DNA of 64,000 nt, taken from positions 4,283,302-4,347,301 of the forward strand of contig JAVGVS010000004.1 in NCBI GenBank assembly GCA_032718565.1, given 5' to 3'. This DNA is from Distichodus sexfasciatus (Eukaryota > Chordata > Actinopteri > Characiformes > Distichodontidae). Position numbers and translations under genes: made by a program. Of the stretch, positions 58,510-64,000 are shown in pieces. Numbering within the stretch: the first letter of the stretch is position 1; each line of letters begins with the position of its first letter. Under the pieces are notes generated by a model that was given only the letters and a program-made list of their open reading frames with translations, searched no databases and was not told the DNA's origin.

Positions 58510-59069
58510 GTCAGACATGTAAATATACAGAAAGTTTGTGTTTTGTTGTGTTTTTATTACATAAGTGTGTATAATTGAGTTGTAGGTAGCAGTTGCAACT
58601 TTTGACCACATGATACGCGGAGGCGCTGTTTCTTCCTTTTCAAATATGTTACTTAGAATGTGGAATGTTTTTAGCTGTGAATTTATTTCAGATTGACACC
58701 TAAATCAAGATTTATGTCCTACTATTATGGCTTCATATAAAGCTTTAATCTGTAAAATGTTGTTCTTTTGGTCATTTTCTAAAGTTAGCAGCAACTGTAG
58801 TCATTGGGTCTCATTCATCAATGTTTTCTTAAGTTTGTTCTTAAGAAAGTTAGAGAGTACTTTACAGTTTAAATATTCAACATTTGTTGCTTCACTGTTC
58901 AGTGTAAGTAGATTCAACAATTCCCATATAAGAAATATTGATCAGTGTCAGAATCTTTGTGAAAGCTGTGCTTATTTCTTCTTAAGAACAGTTATTGAAT
59001 GAAGCTCACTGTTTGCAGGATGCTTTTGAAGCAAAACTATGAAAAAATTACATTTTCCAGTGCCTTGGT

Positions 59070-59340
59070 TCAGATTAAGTCTCTGGAGAAACTGGAAAGT
59101 TTTATTTTGGCCTGTAATAAGTCCACATGGTAACATGAACTAACACTTTTTTGTGGTTTTGTTGCTTCTTCCTCTCTCACTGTCTCTCTAACAATAAAGT
59201 CTAGTTCCTGAAAAGGTGTTAAGTCCTCAAACATTTCTTTCTCACGTCGCCTCCAAACTGTCTCTGACCAAACTTGAAGAACTTTTTGCCATGCGTTTCT
59301 GAAGGCTTGTGTTGCTTCTTCAGTTAACACTGAATCGAAA
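59070..59340 (-). other. Coding-like segment, possible exon or transposon remnant
   Basis: On the minus strand a pyrimidine tract ending GATTCAG (acceptor at about 59,330) is followed by an open frame with LTEEATQAFRNAWQKVLQVW, EMFEDLTPFQELDFIVRE and FSRDLI before a TGA. Composition looks protein-like, but I recognise no family and there is no donor. It could be a terminal exon or a degraded transposase. Confidence 0.25.
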
Positions 59341-59499
59341 AGATAAAAAAAGAAGTCACACTGACTCAGGCGGACTGAATACTTCCCTCCTGTTCCAGTC
59401 ATGTGACCGGGGCGCCTCACGGGCCTCAGGGTAAATAATGCAGCAGGGTCCGGTGTAGAAGACAGTGGTGCTTTTGTGAGGACAGTTCTCAAATGACAC

Positions 59500-62400
59500 G
59501 CTCAGGGCCGAAGAGCGTTCAACAGGCTGAAACGAGATCCTACCCCCAGGCTTGCTTGCTCTTAGATGAAAATAGGATGGATATAGAAGCTAGAAGAGTG
59601 TTTAGAGTCATCCTTGCCTGAGTGTGAGTGTGTTTTTAGATACAAATGTGAGTCATGCCCCTTGGAGAGTAACTGTTCTTTTAGAAACCCTGAAATAACT
59701 TTGGTTTAAAAATATAATCAGGCCAATATTTCACTTAATACCAAAAAACACCTTTCTAAATGTTCCCCATAAGTAACTTTATGTAAATGTATGTAAAATT
59801 TAGTGTCCTTTTGGTTTCACTGTAAACCTGAACAATAAGGTATAGGCTGTAAAAAGAACTGTAGTTAAAAACTGAAGATACATTCAGACATAATAAAATT
59901 TGGTTATGCATTTAACTAATTGTCCATTTTCAGTAGCAGGTAACAAAACATGCAGTTACTTAAATCATTTTTAAATTTCACAGAAGCATAGTCATAAATT
60001 ACGGTCAGAAGAATTCTGTGAATAATTGATACTAAATGTATTTAATCATGAATGATCTTGAGGGTCTGTTGGAGATATTCTGGAGTGTAATATATTATTT
60101 GTTTATTAATTAAGGTTTAATACTCTTAATTTAGTTCAGTTCTATATTTGTTGCTTTCAACCTTTCAGTGAAACGTTCTACCTTGAATTGGGTCTTTTAA
60201 TGGTCACTGCATTAGACTAAAGTTTATATTATATATTATATCAACTCTATATTATTTCAGCCAATCACCTTATCATCTAAGTAAATTTGTACACATATTT
60301 CTAATTAATTAATCTTATTCTGAATTACAGTGCAATTGGTATATGAATTAAATGATATAGATCTAAATTATAAATTGTCAGTTGTGTAGTTGTAGAAGAT
60401 TGTGAAAATGTCATAATTGATCAGCATTAGATCTAATGTGACATCACAGTCAGTTTTTACAGGTTTTTTAATTTATCTGTAAATGGTGATATGAATCACA
60501 AAAGATCGATTATGACTGTACTTTAAAGGTTGAACTGTATTTACTTATTAATGTTAGATTTAATATAACATTAATCAGGTTTTAACAAGTTGCTTAGTAC
60601 ATGTGGAAATATTGACCAGAAATCAAAAAGGATGTTTGTTGTGTTTATGTGTATCTAAGATTTAATAGGTCAGGGCTGGATGACTCTTAAAACAAAACAA
60701 AAGCTCGGTGACCCAGATTGACAGATTGTGTGTCAATGTCTGTGACAGTAACTGTGGTAAAGTCAAATGATGTAAGTCATAGTAAGTAAGACTGACATCA
60801 TTTTACTTTACCAGAGTTACTGTAACTTGATTACATAAAGCTAAGATGAAAAATCATGACGTCCTTCATATTTTGACTTTTGGAGAAGGTCTAATCTTAG
60901 AGGAGCTCAGTCGCTTATCCAGTGACGAATGTAGGCCAAAACAAGGGAATCTTGGAGAGAAAGAGAGAGGGAAAGGAAGAGGAGGGATTGGTGGAAAGAG
61001 AGCAGGAACAAAGGAGAGCCGTAAATAGCTCAGTTTAATGCAGTTACGAGCAGAGAGTCAACATATCAATAATCCCATTTTAAGCATGTACTCAGAGGAT
61101 GAATAGATGACGTATGGAGAAGTTGTGAATATTGATTTTTTGGGGGGTTGTGTAAGCTTCAGACCTGATATTATACCTTTAGTTTGGGAGGGAAATAGAG
61201 TTTAACCATGAAGAAAAGAGAGGGGGGTGTGAGACACCATGACACAACAGCATGTCCTGTTTCCTGTGTTTGTCCACACTCATTATGCACTTCCTGCTGC
61301 CAGAGAAAGGAGATGGAAACAGAGAGATACACACAAAAAATGAGGCTTGCAAGAGTACACGTTATTATTTTATTACTGTTCTGAAAGTTCTGTGTGTAAA
61401 TCTTTTATTTGCTAATCTGAGTTTAGAAGTTCATTATCCAGCTATTAATGTGGGTTAAAATTATGATTAATTGTTAATTAAATTTTTTTATTCATTTTCA
61501 ATTAATTGCCCAACCTTATGTACTGGTATTCATTTTTATTTACAATATATCGTCTACGTGCCCAAGCTTGCAAAAATTATTGCCAAAAATACAGACGTAC
61601 ATCTGTACCTAGAAAGGCACACACAATTGAAACAACCTGTACTGTGGTCTCGTCTCTGATCCTGTTTTCAGTTCTGCTTGTACCCAATATAACTCTCCGG
61701 TCTGGCTGCTATTGTCAAACCATAAGATGCAGCCTTTCACTTTTGTAAAAAGACCTCACTTGCTTAATTAAATTGTAAATTTACTACTCTGGACTCGAAT
61801 CGTGCTTCTAGGTGGTAATTCCACACTCATGATTATATTGTGTTTCCAATAAACTAGCTCTGGACTGATAAAAAAAAACATGGGAATGATCGCAATCAGT
61901 TGTTTTTGCTGAATTTCGTGTGAACTTATGGAGAGGAGTTGCTGCCCACCTCCCCAGCGATACTGTCCAAACTTCACACGCAAATTTCTTTTTGGCCAGT
62001 TCTTATGAAGAGAGTCCATTGAGACTGTGTCATATGCGGTTGGACTGGTTCTGGACTTTTTTCAAAAAGTGAGCTGCTGCTCTTTATAGATGGTTAAACA
62101 TTGAATTATTGGAAATTGAACCTGATCTAGTGCTAGCCTGACAAATAATGAAAGCGCTTGTAGGCCTAGTAGATATGACCTCAAATCAATATCAGGATTA
62201 AGTCCCTAATTACAGTTAATGAACAATTATTCTGTTATGTTTTTTACTGTAAATATGCTCAACTGTTAAAGCTGTGTTTTTTTTCTCTAGTGAAAGAGTG
62301 CATTTCCTTGAAATTTTACTTAAACAACATTTGTGGTAGTTTGTTTTTTTAATACATAAAAACTGAGAAAATTGGCCATTTATTGCTTAGCCCTAACTGC
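59500..62400. other. AT-rich stretch with no supported gene
   Basis: Probably intronic to the plus-strand gene if it continues. No repeat ends or splice-bounded open frame were recognised; a purine-rich tract lies at 60,955-61,020. Confidence 0.45.
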
Positions 62401-62409
62401 TTGTGTTCA

Positions 62410-62570
62410 TTTACATTTAAAGAACTTTGCAGACACTTTTATTCAGAATGACATCCATTTCCTAATTTCAGTCTCTCTAGAGCAACTTGGAGTTAAGGTT
62501 CTTGTTCAGTGGTGGTAGTTTTGGCAGTAGGACAGAGATTAATTTAAATCAACAACCTTTTGTCCATATG
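62410..62570 (-). repeat. Diverged SINE family B copy
   Basis: CATTTCCTAATTTCAG, AGAGCAACTTGGAGTTAAGG and a decayed tRNA-like end match the 15.64 and 48.75 kb copies. Confidence 0.6.
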
Positions 62571-62679
62571 TGTTTTTTTGCCATTTTACTAGTGGTAAAC
62601 CTATGGAATCCTTTTTGCATGATCAAGAGAAATTACCAGGTGCGCAGATGTTTTTTTTCACAATTTGTGTCATGTGGAT

Positions 62680-63215
62680 GCATATAATGAGTATGAGATG
62701 TTTTCGTATGAGCAGTAGATGTTTTTGCGTAAGTGCTAGGTGTTTTCGCATGAGCACAAGATGTCTTCGCATGAACTCTGCAGTTTAAGTGAGTGATCAT
62801 TTGTCATTGTGAACACACCACAGCATAGCACCCAGTGCACCACAACGAAATGTGACCTCTGCATTTGACCCCTCTGTGAAGGAGCAGTGGGACGGTATCT
62901 CATTGGCAACTTTGCCAGTTCTGGATTCGAACCTGCGACCTTCTGATCACAGGGCGAACACCCTACCGTTATGCCACCAACTGCCCAAATGAGCATAAGA
63001 TGTTTTCGCATGCTCAAGAGATGTTCTTGCATGAGCACAAGATGTTTTTGTGTGCTCAAAAGATCTTTTCATGTGATTGCGAGATGTTTTTGCATGCTCA
63101 AGAATTTTTTCACGTGAACATGAGAAAATATAGCATGAACAAAAGATGTTTACATTCGCAAGATATGCTTTATCGTGGGCACAACAGAGTATCATGTTTG
63201 CAAGAGATGTTTTTT
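62680..63215. repeat. Minisatellite with GAGCACAAGATGTTTTCGCAT-type units, split by a SINE
   Basis: Units of about 24 bp based on CAAGATGTTTTCGCATGAG recur before 62,785 and after 62,990. Cys/Met/His-rich readings here come from the repeat. Confidence 0.85.
62786..62990 (-). repeat. SINE family A inserted in the minisatellite
   Basis: GTCATTGTGAACACACCACAG through CTTCTGATCACAGGGCGAA and CCACCAACTGCCCA. The middle GGCAGTGCCC block is deleted relative to 40.4 kb. Confidence 0.85.
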
Positions 63216-63557
63216 TCTTGTTTTTGTTTATGTTAAAACATTTAAACTGCAACAAAAAGAAGTTGCCTAAGTGTCAAGATCAGAATAGTTGTTTATAATT
63301 AAAATAGAATAATGTTTTCATATCACAGACGTTGCGGTGACAGATTTATATGTTTAGCCATATAATTTGGAATTGGCAGTTTCTCCCCATTGTATGATAG
63401 TCTTAGGGCAATTCTGTGAAAGAGGTGAATCTTGTTAATTCAGTAGTCTTCCTTTAATCCCCTTTTACACACCTGTCAAACAGGTTTTCCAACTTTGGAG
63501 GCAAAGGCAAAGAGGGGGTGAGATGGTGGGAAGGAGTAAGAACAAGTAAAAGAAAGT

Positions 63558-63760
63558 GTGTGTATGTGTGTGTGTAAAAGAGAGTGTGTGCATGCAAGAC
63601 AGCTGAGGCTTCAGGCCGTGTGTGTTTGTGTAAGTCAGTGTGTATGTGTGTAACGGGCGCGCCCTTGTGTGACGTGTTCCCACTGCGTCGTCTTAGCGAC
63701 CAGCTCAGGTGAATTTGTGCGGCGCCATATCACGAGGTGTGTGTCCATGTGTGTTTGTAC
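63558..63760. other. GT-rich tracts and a CpG patch
   Basis: Several short GT runs and a CpG-containing patch (63,650-63,730). A TTCCAG acceptor (63,912) and TTTTG|GTAAGG donor (63,950) just beyond could bound a tiny non-coding exon, but support is weak. Confidence 0.3.
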
Positions 63761-64000
63761 GTGCGTGCCAGCAAATTGAAACAATATAGGACATCATAAA
63801 AACCAAGATCTGCCAAACACAATAAAAAGTAGGAAGGGGAAAATCTTCTAAATCTCATGCAAAATCTGCGAGGAGACTCCGCTTTCTTAAGACCTGGCTG
63901 GATTTTTCCAGGAAGTTGACTGATCTTTGCCAGTCTGGGCTTGTTTTGGTAAGGTAGATTTTGCTGTTTACTCGTTTATTACAAATGCATGTTGATTAAA

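Overview
This is a vertebrate nuclear window, almost certainly from a ray-finned fish. It has AT-rich intergenic DNA, many CA/GA/TAA microsatellites, spliced vertebrate-type exons, and a dense mix of tRNA-derived SINEs, Tc1, hAT and CACTA-like DNA transposons, 5'-truncated non-LTR retrotransposons and a solo LTR. SINE tails resembling those common in catfishes and characins suggest an otophysan, but that is inference. Nothing bacterial, no CRISPR array and no operon is present. Most short open reading frames are chance readings of simple repeats or transposon debris.

The main gene is phf1 (Polycomb-like protein, a PRC2 accessory subunit), on the minus strand. It was assembled exon by exon from about 53.2 kb down to the stop codon at 27.03 kb. 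Fourteen coding exons keep reading frame at every junction. They encode the Tudor domain, PHD1, PHD2, the extended-homology winged helix with its IKKRK motif, a basic linker and the C-terminal SUZ12-binding chromo-like domain. The 5' half (46-53 kb) is compact. The 3' half is inflated by transposons to introns of about 7.2, 4.9, 4.6 and 2.0 kb.

Downstream on the same strand, at 21.57-21.59 kb, a short ATG exon reads MSYVPYQ and ends in a strong splice donor. It looks like the first coding exon of syngap1, which follows PHF1 in the same direction in mammals. The rest of that gene would lie left of the window, so 1-21.5 kb would be its first intron. Two CpG-rich islands there, at 12.9-13.3 and 18.4-18.65 kb, carry E2F-type sites. 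On the other side of phf1, a divergent plus-strand gene appears to start at about 56.8-57.0 kb. Its first coding exon is at 58,351-58,509; I could not identify it.

Repeats by region: 4.4-5.9 kb, tandem ~715-bp repeat; 6.2-8.2 kb, interrupted foldback element with a TATAG satellite in the loop; 14.03-14.62 kb, hAT element with perfect 8-bp target duplication; 16.9-17.8 and 43.3-43.8 kb, two copies of one LINE; 25.45-28.16 kb, ~755-bp direct repeats bracketing the last phf1 exon; 32.0-33.6 and 35.75-37.35 kb, two dead Tc1 elements; 39.7-40.24 kb, a Tc1 deletion derivative; 40.56-42.81 kb, a CACTA-like element inserted into a SINE; 43.86-45.29 and 47.05-48.55 kb, hAT-like elements; 45.70-46.03 kb, a solo LTR; 62.7-63.2 kb, a minisatellite split by a SINE.
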